Positions 1 through 5,773 of a stretch of 22,231 bases of DNA are shown here, piece by piece. Source of the DNA: a virus; IMG/VR virus record IMGVR_UViG_3300048924_000203, positions 1 through 22,231 of that record. One strand, given 5' to 3'. A model generated the notes under the pieces. It was not told the origin of the DNA, searched no databases, and worked only from the letters and a program-made list of their open reading frames with translations. How positions within the stretch are numbered: position 1 is the first letter of the stretch; each line of letters begins with the position of its first letter. Made by a program: the position numbers and the translations under genes.

Positions 1-62
1 TGCTGCTCGAGTTGACCGGCAACGGCGAACAGTCCATCCGCAGTGACTCGCAGTGCCCCCAT
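1..62 (-). CDS. N-terminus of a host gene, possibly WXG100/ESX-associated type (partial)
   Basis: Reading leftward from ATG at 62 gives an open 20-codon start (MGALRVTADGLFAVAGQ...) that runs off the window. The short N-terminus, with a hydrophobic helix and a Q-L-E ending, resembles the start of small mycobacterial ESX-associated or DUF2580-like proteins, but 20 residues do not prove it. It begins 24 bases downstream of the tRNA 3' end on the same strand, so it should be the chromosomal neighbour outside the prophage. It may instead be a chance ORF. Confidence 0.4.
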   Translation of the reverse strand, partial: MGALRVTADGLFAVAGQLEQ

Positions 63-85
63 GCCTGCAGTTTAGCGGCGAGATT

Positions 86-130
86 TGGTGCCCTCGGTGA
101 GATTCGAACTCACACTGCACGGATTTTGAG
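86..130 (-). tRNA. 3' half of a tRNA gene; attachment-site core (attL or attR)
   Basis: On the minus strand the sequence folds as the 3' half of a tRNA. An anticodon loop CTCAAAA (130-124) is followed by TCCGT, a 5-base variable loop, the T arm GTGAG-TTCGAAT-CTCAC (113-97), then CGAGGGC, a discriminator A and CCA (88-86). The 5' half is missing: bases to the right (131 on) do not restore the anticodon stem and have no D arm. This is what a prophage integrated into a tRNA 3' end leaves at one junction. The loop would read anticodon CAA (Leu), but the short variable loop does not fit a leucine tRNA, so the isotype is left open. Confidence 0.75.
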
Positions 131-135
131 TTAGT

Positions 136-238
136 CTTCGCCTGCTTTCGCCTGCGTTCGTTATCTTTCGCCGCATCAACACCATCCACGACACCGGCTT
201 TCGCCTGCCTTCGTGACGTTTCGCCTGCTTTCGGGACC
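136..238. repeat. Two blocks of 10-bp-phased TTTCGCCTGC repeats; probable integrase arm-type sites
   Basis: TTCG occurs at 137, 147, 157 and 167, and again at 200, 210, 220 and 230. This gives two blocks of four units at exactly 10-bp spacing; the best units read TTTCGCCTGC. They lie on the prophage side of the tRNA fragment, where tyrosine integrases bind arm sites. Immediately right, TAACCGG is repeated at 244 and 255 (11-bp spacing). The position and helical phasing are seen; integrase or excisionase binding is inferred. An architectural or HTH-protein binding site is the alternative. Confidence 0.65.
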
Positions 239-253
239 GTTTGTAACCGGAAA

Positions 254-658
254 CTAACCGGTACGCGATCCTGGCGGCCACCGCTGATCGAGGTCCACGA
301 TCCCGTTGATCACGTTGAGCTGGCCGATGCGCGGCAGCGGTTCCATGCCCGCCGCGAAGCTGCCAGCGATCTCCATGATCTGACCGAGCGCACGGGGCAA
401 TTGCTTGGGCTCGATGCTGGCTATGACTGGCCTGATTGCGCGTACGAAGTCCGCGAGCATCGTCGGGATGACCATGTGCAGCTCAGACAGGCCGAGTGCG
501 TGCATGACGGCGGGGATGTCTGCGGTGAGCTGACCTGCTTCGATGGCGTCGACGGCCTCTGTCTCGATGCCCGCTTCGTCGGCGAGGCGGTCCTTTGACC
601 ACTCGCGCGCCAGCCTGGCGCTACGAATGTCGTCAGCGAAGTCCACAGTCACACGCAC
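254..658 (-). CDS. HTH (XRE-like) DNA-binding protein, 134 aa
   Basis: The product has an XRE-type helix-turn-helix at about residues 10-45 (RSARLAREWSKDRLADEAG...VDAIEAG). A hydrophobic helical C-terminal half with no recognised domain follows. GTG at 658 is the start and there is no strong Shine-Dalgarno sequence. The gene points leftward towards the attachment site, in the place where many temperate mycobacteriophages carry the integrase. It could be a second lysogeny regulator, an antitoxin-like protein or an accessory integration factor. The HTH call is reasonably firm; the role is unknown. Confidence 0.65.
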   Translation of the reverse strand: MRVTVDFADDIRSARLAREWSKDRLADEAGIETEAVDAIEAGQLTADIPAVMHALGLSELHMVIPTMLADFVRAIRPVIASIEPKQLPRALGQIMEIAGSFAAGMEPLPRIGQLNVINGIVDLDQRWPPGSRTG

Positions 659-757
659 GAGGGTAGGGAATCCTCATTTCTGGGAATCGACTGTCAGATT
701 GCCCACATTTAGGTTTACGATCGCGCCAATAACTGTCGTTTGATGGGTGGGGTGGTA

Positions 758-976
758 ATGCGCGCGGGGTATGAGGCGAACAGGCAACAGCTCGTTGCTG
801 AGTTCGAGGGGGTAATCCGGTCACTGCGGATTTCTGAGTTGACCAGCCGTGATCTCTGCGACCTCCTACGCGTGCTCTACATGGTCATCCGCCGCCGCCG
901 GGGGAGCGCCGCCGCCGAGGAGATCGCCAACAGTGCCCGTTCCGCTGCGGAAGCGCCGCGACTTCGACTTGTGTAG
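758..976 (+). CDS. Small helical protein of unknown function, 72 aa
   Basis: The start chosen is ATG 758, behind a G-rich stretch (gggtggggtgg); TTG 740 and ATG 743 are in-frame alternatives. The product is helical and ends in a basic Arg/Ala-rich tail. Its last 111 bases overlap, convergently, the 3' end of the leftward repressor gene, so one of the two reading frames may be under little selection here. It is the only rightward ORF left of the main early promoter. It has no family that I recognise and could be spurious. Confidence 0.4.
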   Translation: MRAGYEANRQQLVAEFEGVIRSLRISELTSRDLCDLLRVLYMVIRRRRGSAAAEEIANSARSAAEAPRLRLV

Positions 977-1324
977 AGGCTCAACTTCCGGCGCAGGCTC
1001 TGCGCCGATCGGCTGACGTCCGGCCAGGCGGACCTTCAACTCTTCGATCAGTTCGTCGTCGGGTATGTCGCCCAGCCCTCGGTGAACTTCTATCGTCTCG
1101 CCGGCCTCCGCTTCGGCGATGAACCCTGCGGCGACGAGTGCCTCGACGGGCGGTCGGCTGTAGGCCCGCGCGAACTGTATGGCTAGCTCGGCGCTGGGCC
1201 GCGGGGTCTGCCCCGTCTTCCAGCGCGAGAGGGCGCCGGCGTCGATTCCTGACTGTTCGGCGATGTCCTTCTGCGCAGCTCCCTTACCTACGCGCTCGAC
1301 GTAGGACCACCAGGTCGTTGCCAT
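866..1324 (-). CDS. Immunity repressor-like HTH protein, 152 aa
   Basis: The protein starts MATTWWSYVERVGKG and has an XRE-type HTH at about residues 17-38 (QKDIAEQSGIDAGALSRWKTG). It continues with a helical region and an acidic segment (IPDDELIEELKVRLAG), then a low-complexity Gly/Ala tail. ATG 1324 is preferred over the GTG/ATG codons further upstream because the HTH domain conventionally begins near it. It is transcribed leftward from the intergenic region holding several palindromes, opposite a Cro-like gene. That is the layout of a lambdoid immunity switch, and this N-terminal type is common among mycobacterial prophage repressors. It probably represses the rightward promoter at 1475-1503 to keep lysogeny. 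Confidence 0.75.
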   Translation of the reverse strand: MATTWWSYVERVGKGAAQKDIAEQSGIDAGALSRWKTGQTPRPSAELAIQFARAYSRPPVEALVAAGFIAEAEAGETIEVHRGLGDIPDDELIEELKVRLAGRQPIGAEPAPEVEPLHKSKSRRFRSGTGTVGDLLGGGAPPAAADDHVEHA

Positions 1325-1345
1325 CCGAGCAGCGTACTTGCATAG

Positions 1346-1429
1346 ACGCAATTGCGTAGGTGCTGTTCGGCACATTGTGTTCACGCAATCATGCTGGCAG
1401 GCGAGTTACATGCGTGTGATTTCGCATGT
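1346..1429. promoter_or_regulatory. Candidate operator palindromes upstream of the repressor gene
   Basis: There is a perfect 12-bp palindrome, ACGCAATTGCGT, at 1346-1357, 21 bases upstream of the repressor ATG. A second ACGCAAT lies at 1383-1389 inside an imperfect palindrome with ATTGTGT (1374-1380). A further inverted repeat ACATGCG/CGCATGT spans 1408-1429 with an 8-base spacer. Sites of this type between divergent regulator genes are usually repressor or Cro operators. Which protein binds which site cannot be told from sequence. I found no convincing leftward -35/-10 pair. Confidence 0.5.
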
Positions 1430-1474
1430 CATCGCCACAATTCGCCTCCGTTATCAATCTGTTACCTAACCTCA

Positions 1475-1513
1475 TTGTCTAGACATGATTGATCCCATAC
1501 GATCAATCATGTC
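1475..1513 (+). promoter_or_regulatory. Rightward early promoter (PR-like) overlapped by a 13-bp inverted-repeat operator
   Basis: TTGTCT (1475-1480) and TACGAT (1498-1503) are separated by exactly 17 bases, a good mycobacterial SigA-type promoter. The -10 sits within a perfect inverted repeat, GACATGATTGATC (1482-1494) and GATCAATCATGTC (1501-1513), with a 6-base centre. The -35 sits in the palindrome TGTCTAGACA (1476-1485). Binding at the repeat would block the polymerase, so this is the likely on/off point for the early genes. The next gene starts 28 bases downstream. Confidence 0.75.
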
Positions 1514-1541
1514 CAAACAAACATGCAGATCAGGAGGTGAA

Positions 1542-1787
1542 ATGTTGGCGACACTCGCGCTCAAACCCGACGGACTCGCGAAGGTCCGCAAGCTCGCGCG
1601 CATCGACACCGACGCCGAACTCGCCAGACGTGCCCGCATCGATCCCGGCAATCTCTCGCGCGTCCTCAGCGGCAAGGCCGCACCCGGCCCGAAGTTCATC
1701 GCCGGGATGTTGGAGACCTTCGGCACCGAATGGTTCAGCGACCTCTTCGAGGTGCTCCCGTCCGAGGTTGACGGGGAGGTCGCATGA
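1542..1787 (+). CDS. Cro-like HTH regulator, 81 aa
   Basis: ATG 1542 follows a near-perfect Shine-Dalgarno AGGAGG (1532-1537) with a 4-base spacer; the in-frame ATG at 1485 lies upstream of the promoter -10 and is rejected. The product has an XRE/Cro-type HTH at about residues 24-45 (DAELARRARIDPGNLSRVLSG) and a short acidic C-terminus. It is the first gene after the rightward promoter and divergent from the repressor, the place of Cro. It probably binds the same operators and lowers repressor expression during lytic growth. Confidence 0.75.
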   Translation: MLATLALKPDGLAKVRKLARIDTDAELARRARIDPGNLSRVLSGKAAPGPKFIAGMLETFGTEWFSDLFEVLPSEVDGEVA

Positions 1788-2023
1788 TCACCGACCTGAC
1801 ACAGGCGCCCGACGTCGTCGACCAGGACCAGGCCGCCAGCCACGCGCCCGCGCAACTGTTCGACCAGAAAGCGACTCGTGCCCGTCTCGGCGGCATCGGC
1901 CTCACGAAGCTCTACGAGCTGTGGCGGAGCGGCGAACTCGGCTCCGTCTACGTCGGGAAGCTCCGTTTCTCGTCCGAGGCTCAGATCACGGACTACATCC
2001 AGCGGCTGGAGTCGGCATCATGA
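1784..2023 (+). CDS. Excisionase-like MerR/AlpA-type HTH protein, 79 aa
   Basis: After a 25-residue leader the protein reads KATRARLGGIGLTKLYELWRSG...GKLRFSSEAQITDYIQRL. This is the winged HTH pattern of excisionases and AlpA/HTH_17 proteins: helix, helix, short wing, then a residue pattern ending in a basic helix. It starts at ATG 1784, overlapping the previous stop by 4 bp. Its place right after the Cro-like gene and near the attachment site fits a recombination directionality factor. A small transcription regulator of the same fold cannot be ruled out. Confidence 0.65.
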   Translation: MITDLTQAPDVVDQDQAASHAPAQLFDQKATRARLGGIGLTKLYELWRSGELGSVYVGKLRFSSEAQITDYIQRLESAS

Positions 2024-2361
2024 CCGCGCGCCGGAAGCCGATCCTCCCTGAGGTACTCCGCCTACTCGGCTCGACGCCGCAGCGACCGCTTGCCATCGAG
2101 GGCGCGCTGGACAAGTCCAATCGGAACACCAAGACGTTGTCCGACCTCGCGGCCGACATACTCCGCTCAGTCGGCACACACCGCTGCAACGACTGTGGCG
2201 ACAGCATCACCGTCACCGCGGCGGCCGGTGTCGCTGAGTTCGCGGCGTATCACCGCTGGCTTGGCCGACATGAGCGTTGCGACGAGATCGATCGCCTACG
2301 CGATGAATCGCAGGCGATCGCTGATCGGCGTGCTGCGGCCGAAGGGCGGGTGGCCCTGTGA
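2020..2361 (+). CDS. Hypothetical phage protein with a CxxC pair, 113 aa
   Basis: ATG 2020 overlaps the preceding stop by 4 bp. The first 50 residues suggest a winged-helix or helical region (VLRLLGSTPQRPLAIEGAL). After this come HRCNDCGDS and later GRHERCDEI, which could hold a zinc ion. The protein ends in a helical arginine-rich tail. I recognise no family. The upstream part of the same open frame (from 1489) overlaps the Cro-like and excisionase-like genes and is not thought to be translated. Confidence 0.6.
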   Translation: MTARRKPILPEVLRLLGSTPQRPLAIEGALDKSNRNTKTLSDLAADILRSVGTHRCNDCGDSITVTAAAGVAEFAAYHRWLGRHERCDEIDRLRDESQAIADRRAAAEGRVAL

Positions 2362-2525
2362 ACGCCGCGTGGGCTTGGGCGATGGTTTTCTCCTGCGCGG
2401 TCGCCGGTGTGACCGGATGGATCGTCTCCGGCCGCGTGATCCTACGGTGCGCCGACAACGAGGAGCGTTCGTTGGCGCACGTGCCGGGCGACGACTTCCC
2501 TGAAGACGATTGGTGCGCCCAGTGA
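2358..2525 (+). CDS. Small membrane protein, 55 aa
   Basis: GTG 2358 starts with a 4-bp overlap to the upstream stop. Residues 3-29 form one hydrophobic segment (AWAWAMVFSCAVAGVTGWIV), followed by an acidic hydrophilic tail (DFPEDDW). It looks like a single-pass membrane protein with the tail probably outside the helix on one face of the membrane. No family is recognised. Confidence 0.6.
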   Translation: MNAAWAWAMVFSCAVAGVTGWIVSGRVILRCADNEERSLAHVPGDDFPEDDWCAQ

Positions 2526-2944
2526 TTCGCCGTGGGCTGGCCGAATTCGGTCGGTGGATCGAGGGTCTGGTGGCCCCCGCGCCGCAGGTGCAGTTCGGGG
2601 TCGATGAGGCTCGCGAGGCGCAGCAGACGCACGACGCCGATGAGCTGATGGCGTTTTTCAATCTTGATCCTGCCGCTGCGGATGCGGCAGGAACTGGCCC
2701 CGGCGAGGCGAGCGTTCCCCCCACGCCCTCGCCGGGGCAACCCGACCCCGTCGACCAGGCCGACGCAGTGCGGCTGCTGATCGAAGACCACTACATCACG
2801 TCGGTCTCCTGCGACACCGTCTGCGCCTGCGGCCAGTGGCGTGGACACCACGCCTCGCACGCCGATCACGTGGCCGACGTCGTTAGCAACATGCTCACCG
2901 CTGATGCGCGAATGGCTGCTGCCACCAACAAGTTTCGCAGTTAA
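2522..2944 (+). CDS. Hypothetical phage protein, 140 aa
   Basis: GTG 2522 is chosen because it forms the usual 4-bp overlap (GTGA) with the upstream stop; GTG 2513 and TTG 2510 are in-frame alternatives. A short amphipathic N-terminus leads to a Pro-rich linker (about residues 70-85). A C-terminal part then contains SCDTVCACGQWRGHHASHADHVADV, where the Cys/His cluster CxxxCxC...HHxxHxxH may bind metal. The frame ends directly before a strong hairpin. Function unknown. Confidence 0.6.
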   Translation: MIRRGLAEFGRWIEGLVAPAPQVQFGVDEAREAQQTHDADELMAFFNLDPAAADAAGTGPGEASVPPTPSPGQPDPVDQADAVRLLIEDHYITSVSCDTVCACGQWRGHHASHADHVADVVSNMLTADARMAAATNKFRS

Positions 2945-2946
2945 GA

Positions 2947-2976
2947 AGGCCTCGACCGGGGCAACGGTCGAGGCCT
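2947..2976 (+). terminator. Strong hairpin, possible terminator or processing site
   Basis: A perfect 12-bp stem, AGGCCTCGACCG (2947-2958) with CGGTCGAGGCCT (2965-2976), has a 6-base loop and lies 3 bases after the stop of the previous gene. There is no U-tract, which is common for actinobacterial terminators. It separates the regulatory genes from the secreted PE-PPE gene. Confidence 0.65.
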
Positions 2977-3014
2977 GAACACAGAGAAAAACACACCCGA
3001 TGAAAGGAAACTCC

Positions 3015-4328
3015 ATGTCCGCACACATCCTATCCACCCGGCAGATTCTTGCCGGCATAACGGCCGGAGCGGCTATCGCAGCCGCTATCGCCGGTACCCC
3101 CAACGCCCAGGCCGCGTCTCTGTTCGTACCTGGCACTGACGGCACCAGGCCTGGCGCGGCCAACACCGTCGACGTGTCCTGGCTGGACCACGGCCGGTTC
3201 GGCACCACCGCAGCATGCATCTGCGACAGCAACCTGTACCCGGCCAGGCTCGGCCCCGGCGTCGGGAACGACAGCGCGGCGCGCGGTAAGGAAGCCGTGG
3301 TGCAATACCTGCTCGCGCACCCCGAGATCGAAGACGTGATCGGCGGCTCGCAGGGCGCCGGCGTGGTCTACGAGGCCGCGATGGATCCGCGTTTGGCCGG
3401 TCGCACGCTCCACCTGCATCTGTACTCGAACATGGACACCCCCGGTACGTCGGCTCGCGCTCGCGGTGTCAAGGGCCAGGACATCCCGTTCACCGGGCTC
3501 GAAGGCGGCGAGACGCCGAACACCAGCGGCCCGAACGTCGACATCACCACGGTGAATCACGAATGGGACCCGATCGCCCGCGCTCCCAAGTACCAGCTGA
3601 GCTACCTGTTGTCGGTGCCGACGGGCGTCGTCGGGTTCCTGGTTTACCACGGGGCGCTGGGTGGGCCGTACGGCGCGATGCAGATCAACTACGACGGCGC
3701 GACGGTGACCAAAACCGGCAACCACACGGTGATCACGCTGCGCGACCCACTGACCCCGTGGGGCCAGCTCGCCACCATCGCGGTGACCAACGTCGCCGGG
3801 GAGCGCGCGGGCTACGTGTTCCAGACGTTGATCAAGCCCGCCGACGACGTGCTGTCCGGATTCCTCAAAGCCACCGGCGGCTACGACGTGCCTGGCGTGG
3901 CCACGGTAGGACCGACGACACCCGGCGAGCTGGCGCACGCCGCCCAGCACTTGGTGAACGGGTTCACCAATGCCGCAAAGGATTTTGCTGCTATCCCGGC
4001 CAAGCTGGCTGCTTGTCCCAAGCCGAAGGTCACCACGCCGCCGACGGCCGCGGACGTGCCAGCTAGCACGCCTAGCTCGGCTAGCTCGATCACGTTGACC
4101 GCCGACCAGACCGCCAAGGCGGTGTCGAAGCCCAAGACCGACAAGCAGGCCAAGGTCGACAAGCCGAAGCGTTCGTCGCAGCTCGGCGGCCCTGGTAATC
4201 CGGTGCACGACACCGTCAAGACGGTGCAGGGCGTGCTCAAGCAGTTTGCACCGAAGCCGGCTCCGAAGCCGAAGTCGGCTCCAAAAGCCAAGCACGCCAG
4301 CGGCGTTGATGCGGGCGGTGCATCGTGA
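3015..4328 (+). CDS. Secreted PE-PPE-domain (cutinase-like) serine hydrolase, 437 aa
   Basis: ATG 3015 is chosen over ATG 3000 because AAAGGA (3003-3008) sits 6 bases before it. The N-terminus is a Sec signal peptide: a charged start, a hydrophobic Ala/Gly/Ile run (11-27) and an AQA cleavage site at about residue 33. The mature part matches the PE-PPE (PF08237) alpha/beta-hydrolase domain, with a GxSxG nucleophile elbow GGSQGAG at 110-116 (Ser112) and a likely catalytic His in VNHEWDP. The C-terminal 95 residues are low-complexity Pro/Lys/Ala repeats (APKPAPKPKSAPKAK) that may bind the cell wall. In mycobacteria the domain usually follows a PE or PPE module; here it stands alone with a Sec signal. 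It is a likely lysogenic-conversion or host-envelope-modifying factor; the substrate is unknown. Confidence 0.8.
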   Translation: MSAHILSTRQILAGITAGAAIAAAIAGTPNAQAASLFVPGTDGTRPGAANTVDVSWLDHGRFGTTAACICDSNLYPARLGPGVGNDSAARGKEAVVQYLLAHPEIEDVIGGSQGAGVVYEAAMDPRLAGRTLHLHLYSNMDTPGTSARARGVKGQDIPFTGLEGGETPNTSGPNVDITTVNHEWDPIARAPKYQLSYLLSVPTGVVGFLVYHGALGGPYGAMQINYDGATVTKTGNHTVITLRDPLTPWGQLATIAVTNVAGERAGYVFQTLIKPADDVLSGFLKATGGYDVPGVATVGPTTPGELAHAAQHLVNGFTNAAKDFAAIPAKLAACPKPKVTTPPTAADVPASTPSSASSITLTADQTAKAVSKPKTDKQAKVDKPKRSSQLGGPGNPVHDTVKTVQGVLKQFAPKPAPKPKSAPKAKHASGVDAGGAS

Positions 4329-4624
4329 GCTTGGCCGAGACCATGAGGGCGGTCGACCAGCTCGCTATCGCGTTCTGGTTCGACTACCTGCCGCCCGGCG
4401 CGCGGCCCCTGGATACCCGGGACCAGGCCGCGATGCAGCGGGCATTCCACCGGGCGCTGGCCTACGGCATCGAGGTCGGTCTGACCGCTCAGCAGGTTGC
4501 AGACGCCGCGTTCTACGGGCGCCGGGTGGCCCTGGCTGGCAACACGCCGGTGTGCCTGGCTGGTCGGTCGTTTCACAAGTTCGCCTCCGACGTGGAGGCG
4601 TGTTTTCAGAGGGGAGAGAGCTAG
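4325..4624 (+). CDS. Hypothetical protein downstream of PE-PPE gene, 99 aa
   Basis: GTG 4325 overlaps the PE-PPE stop by 4 bp, so the two are probably co-translated. The product is mostly helical (MRAVDQLAIAFWFDYLPPG...AFHRALAYGIEVGLTAQQVADAAFYGRR) with no signal peptide and two cysteines near the end. I recognise no family. It could be an intracellular partner or regulator of the secreted protein. Confidence 0.6.
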   Translation: MSLAETMRAVDQLAIAFWFDYLPPGARPLDTRDQAAMQRAFHRALAYGIEVGLTAQQVADAAFYGRRVALAGNTPVCLAGRSFHKFASDVEACFQRGES

Positions 4625-4678
4625 ATGGGTGCCTGTGGTCTACCCGCCGCACCGACCGGGACAAATATGCGAAACCTA

Positions 4679-4707
4679 TTGTCTTACAAGGGCTTTCGGC
4701 ATAGGAT
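4679..4707 (+). promoter_or_regulatory. Internal rightward promoter, near-copy of the early promoter
   Basis: TTGTCT (4679-4684), 17 bases, TAGGAT (4702-4707): the same -35 and spacing as the early promoter at 1475-1503, and a -10 differing by one base. It lies in a 246-base gap without a gene (4625-4870). The palindromic operator of the early promoter is absent, so this promoter may fire in the lysogen. It would drive the CDGP gene and the long gene series after it. Confidence 0.65.
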
Positions 4708-4770
4708 GAGTGTATCAGCTAGCGGAATTGAGTCCGCAGGCGTGACGGAACGGAGTCCGGAATCCACTGA

Positions 4771-4788
4771 CCGATCCATTTGGATCGG
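4771..4788 (+). promoter_or_regulatory. Leader hairpin in the 5' untranslated region
   Basis: CCGATCC-ATTT-GGATCGG forms a perfect 7-bp stem with a 4-base loop, about 60 bases after the predicted start site of the 4679 promoter and 82 bases before the next ATG. There is no U-run after it. It may be an attenuator, an RNA stabiliser or a protein site. Two GAGTCCG copies (4730 and 4753) lie just upstream. Confidence 0.4.
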
Positions 4789-4870
4789 AAACACCGACAG
4801 CGGGCGAACTTTGGCGAGCGCTCCCGCTGCCGGTGCCATTCACCACAACACCCATGGAAGGGGTTGCAGC

Positions 4871-5083
4871 ATGTCCGAAAGTACCCGAAAGCCGGAACGG
4901 AACACCCGTTCGGTCCCGCCCGAAGTGACCGCAGCGATGGCCGAGCTGCACGACGTGCTCGACTCGCTGGCCGACTTGAACATCCCGACTCTCGGGGGGA
5001 TCGCCAGGGACGCCAAGCGGGCTGCAACGGTCTGCACCGACGCACTCCTTGACATGGCCGCAGATATGGCGGTGTCGGCATGA
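4871..5083 (+). CDS. Small helical protein, 70 aa
   Basis: ATG 4871 follows GGAAGGGG with a fitting spacer; the frame is open from 4625 but that part has no translation signals and holds a promoter. After a charged N-terminus the protein is an amphipathic helical hairpin (EVTAAMAELHDVLDSLADLNIPTL...). It overlaps the secreted CDGP gene by 4 bp. No family is recognised; it could be a small coiled-coil partner. Confidence 0.55.
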   Translation: MSESTRKPERNTRSVPPEVTAAMAELHDVLDSLADLNIPTLGGIARDAKRAATVCTDALLDMAADMAVSA

Positions 5084-5484
5084 TCCACACGACGGTTCAC
5101 AAACGCACCGCCCGCCGCATCGTCGCTACTGCAGCATCTGTGATCGCCTTCGGCGCAACGGCTATCGGCTACGCAGGCCACGCCCAGGCCGACTACGCGC
5201 CGGGGTGTGAGCGCATCGTCTGGGGTTTCATGATGTCCGGCTACCGCACGATCTGCGACGGGCCACGCCACCCCGACGGGTCGTGGGATCGAACCCGCCG
5301 GGAGTGGACCCCCGGCGGCAACGTGCCCTATCGGGTGAACTGCGGCGGCTACTCGTGCTGGTCGTCGGGCGGCTACTACCGGGCCGAGTCCACGCAGCGA
5401 TTCGACATGTACCCCGTCACCGATGACACGGTGCTCCCGAACGAGCCCGGTTGGCTGCCAGCGGGATCGGTGGTCATCCGATGA
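5080..5484 (+). CDS. Secreted CDGP-domain protein, 134 aa
   Basis: The N-terminus has a twin-basic and hydrophobic signal (RTARRIVATAASVIAFGATAIG) ending in an AQA site at about residue 37. The mature part starts with Cys43 and contains TICDGPRHPDGSW (CDGP at 59-62), the defining motif of the mycobacterial CDGP-domain family. A second cysteine pair in CGGYSC probably forms disulfides. The family is small, exported and of unknown function. It sits in the same cargo region as the PE-PPE hydrolase, so the prophage adds at least two exported proteins to its host. Confidence 0.8.
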   Translation: MIHTTVHKRTARRIVATAASVIAFGATAIGYAGHAQADYAPGCERIVWGFMMSGYRTICDGPRHPDGSWDRTRREWTPGGNVPYRVNCGGYSCWSSGGYYRAESTQRFDMYPVTDDTVLPNEPGWLPAGSVVIR

Positions 5485-5582
5485 GGCCGTACATGGAGCT
5501 GGTCGGCGGAGTGATGGTGCTGCTGGGCTGGCTGGTTGCCCTGGCCCTGGCCCCGCTGGTGTACGCGGCGGTGACCCGATGA
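5481..5582 (+). CDS. Very small membrane protein, 33 aa
   Basis: This reads MRPYMELVGGVMVLLG..., a single hydrophobic segment (about residues 7-30) ending VTR. It overlaps both neighbours by 4 bp (ATGA), which supports translation despite its size. It is a probable single-pass membrane peptide placed after the exported CDGP protein. Function unknown. Confidence 0.55.
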   Translation: MRPYMELVGGVMVLLGWLVALALAPLVYAAVTR

Positions 5583-5773
5583 ATCCGGCGGAAGCCGTGC
5601 CAGCCGAGTTTGATCGAGTGAAGGCCATCGTCGACGCGCACGGTGCCGCTCTGATGTTGAATCCCGAAGGGGGCCTACTGGTCTTCCCTTCTCGCCGTTG
5701 GCGGTACCGGGGCCGGCATCGAGCCAACCGTTTCAGCGTCCGCGTTCACGACCTCACTGGCGGTGCGTTATGA
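5579..5773 (+). CDS. Small basic protein, 64 aa
   Basis: ATG 5579 overlaps the upstream stop by 4 bp. The N-terminal half is helical (AEFDRVKAIVDAHGAAL). The rest is a strand-rich segment with a cluster of arginines (SRRWRYRGRHRANRF), suggesting contact with nucleic acid. No family is recognised. Confidence 0.5.
   Translation: MNPAEAVPAEFDRVKAIVDAHGAALMLNPEGGLLVFPSRRWRYRGRHRANRFSVRVHDLTGGAL

Noticed and set aside
86-130. A complete functional tRNA gene
   Set aside because: Only the 3' half from the anticodon loop on is present; there is no D arm or acceptor 5' strand to the right, and the anticodon stem cannot pair.
86-130. tmRNA 3' end as attachment site
   Set aside because: The acceptor end GAGGGCACCA and the anticodon-loop-like region do not match the mycobacterial tmRNA end (CAGCTCCACCA).
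254-658. Integrase candidate near the attachment site
   Set aside because: The protein is only 134 aa with an XRE-type HTH and shows no R-H-R-Y or serine recombinase motif.
1489-2019. Upstream part of the long rightward frame ending at 2361
   Set aside because: It overlaps the Cro-like and excisionase-like genes in another frame and has Ser/Arg/Pro-rich composition of a shadow; only the part from ATG 2020 is kept.
2213-3232. 339-codon leftward open frame
   Set aside because: It crosses several rightward genes and the 2947 hairpin; composition and lack of a ribosome site mark it as a shadow.
3030-4295. 421-codon leftward open frame opposite the PE-PPE gene
   Set aside because: Arg/Gly/Val/His-rich composition typical of an antisense shadow of a GC-rich gene, and no start signal.
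4625-4870. N-terminal extension of the 4871 gene from ATG 4625
   Set aside because: The extra 82 codons contain a promoter and hairpin and lack an SD in front; ATG 4871 has GGAAGGGG upstream.
4840-5727. 295-codon leftward open frame opposite the CDGP region
   Set aside because: Antisense to genes with clear signal peptide and ATGA overlaps; no family resemblance.
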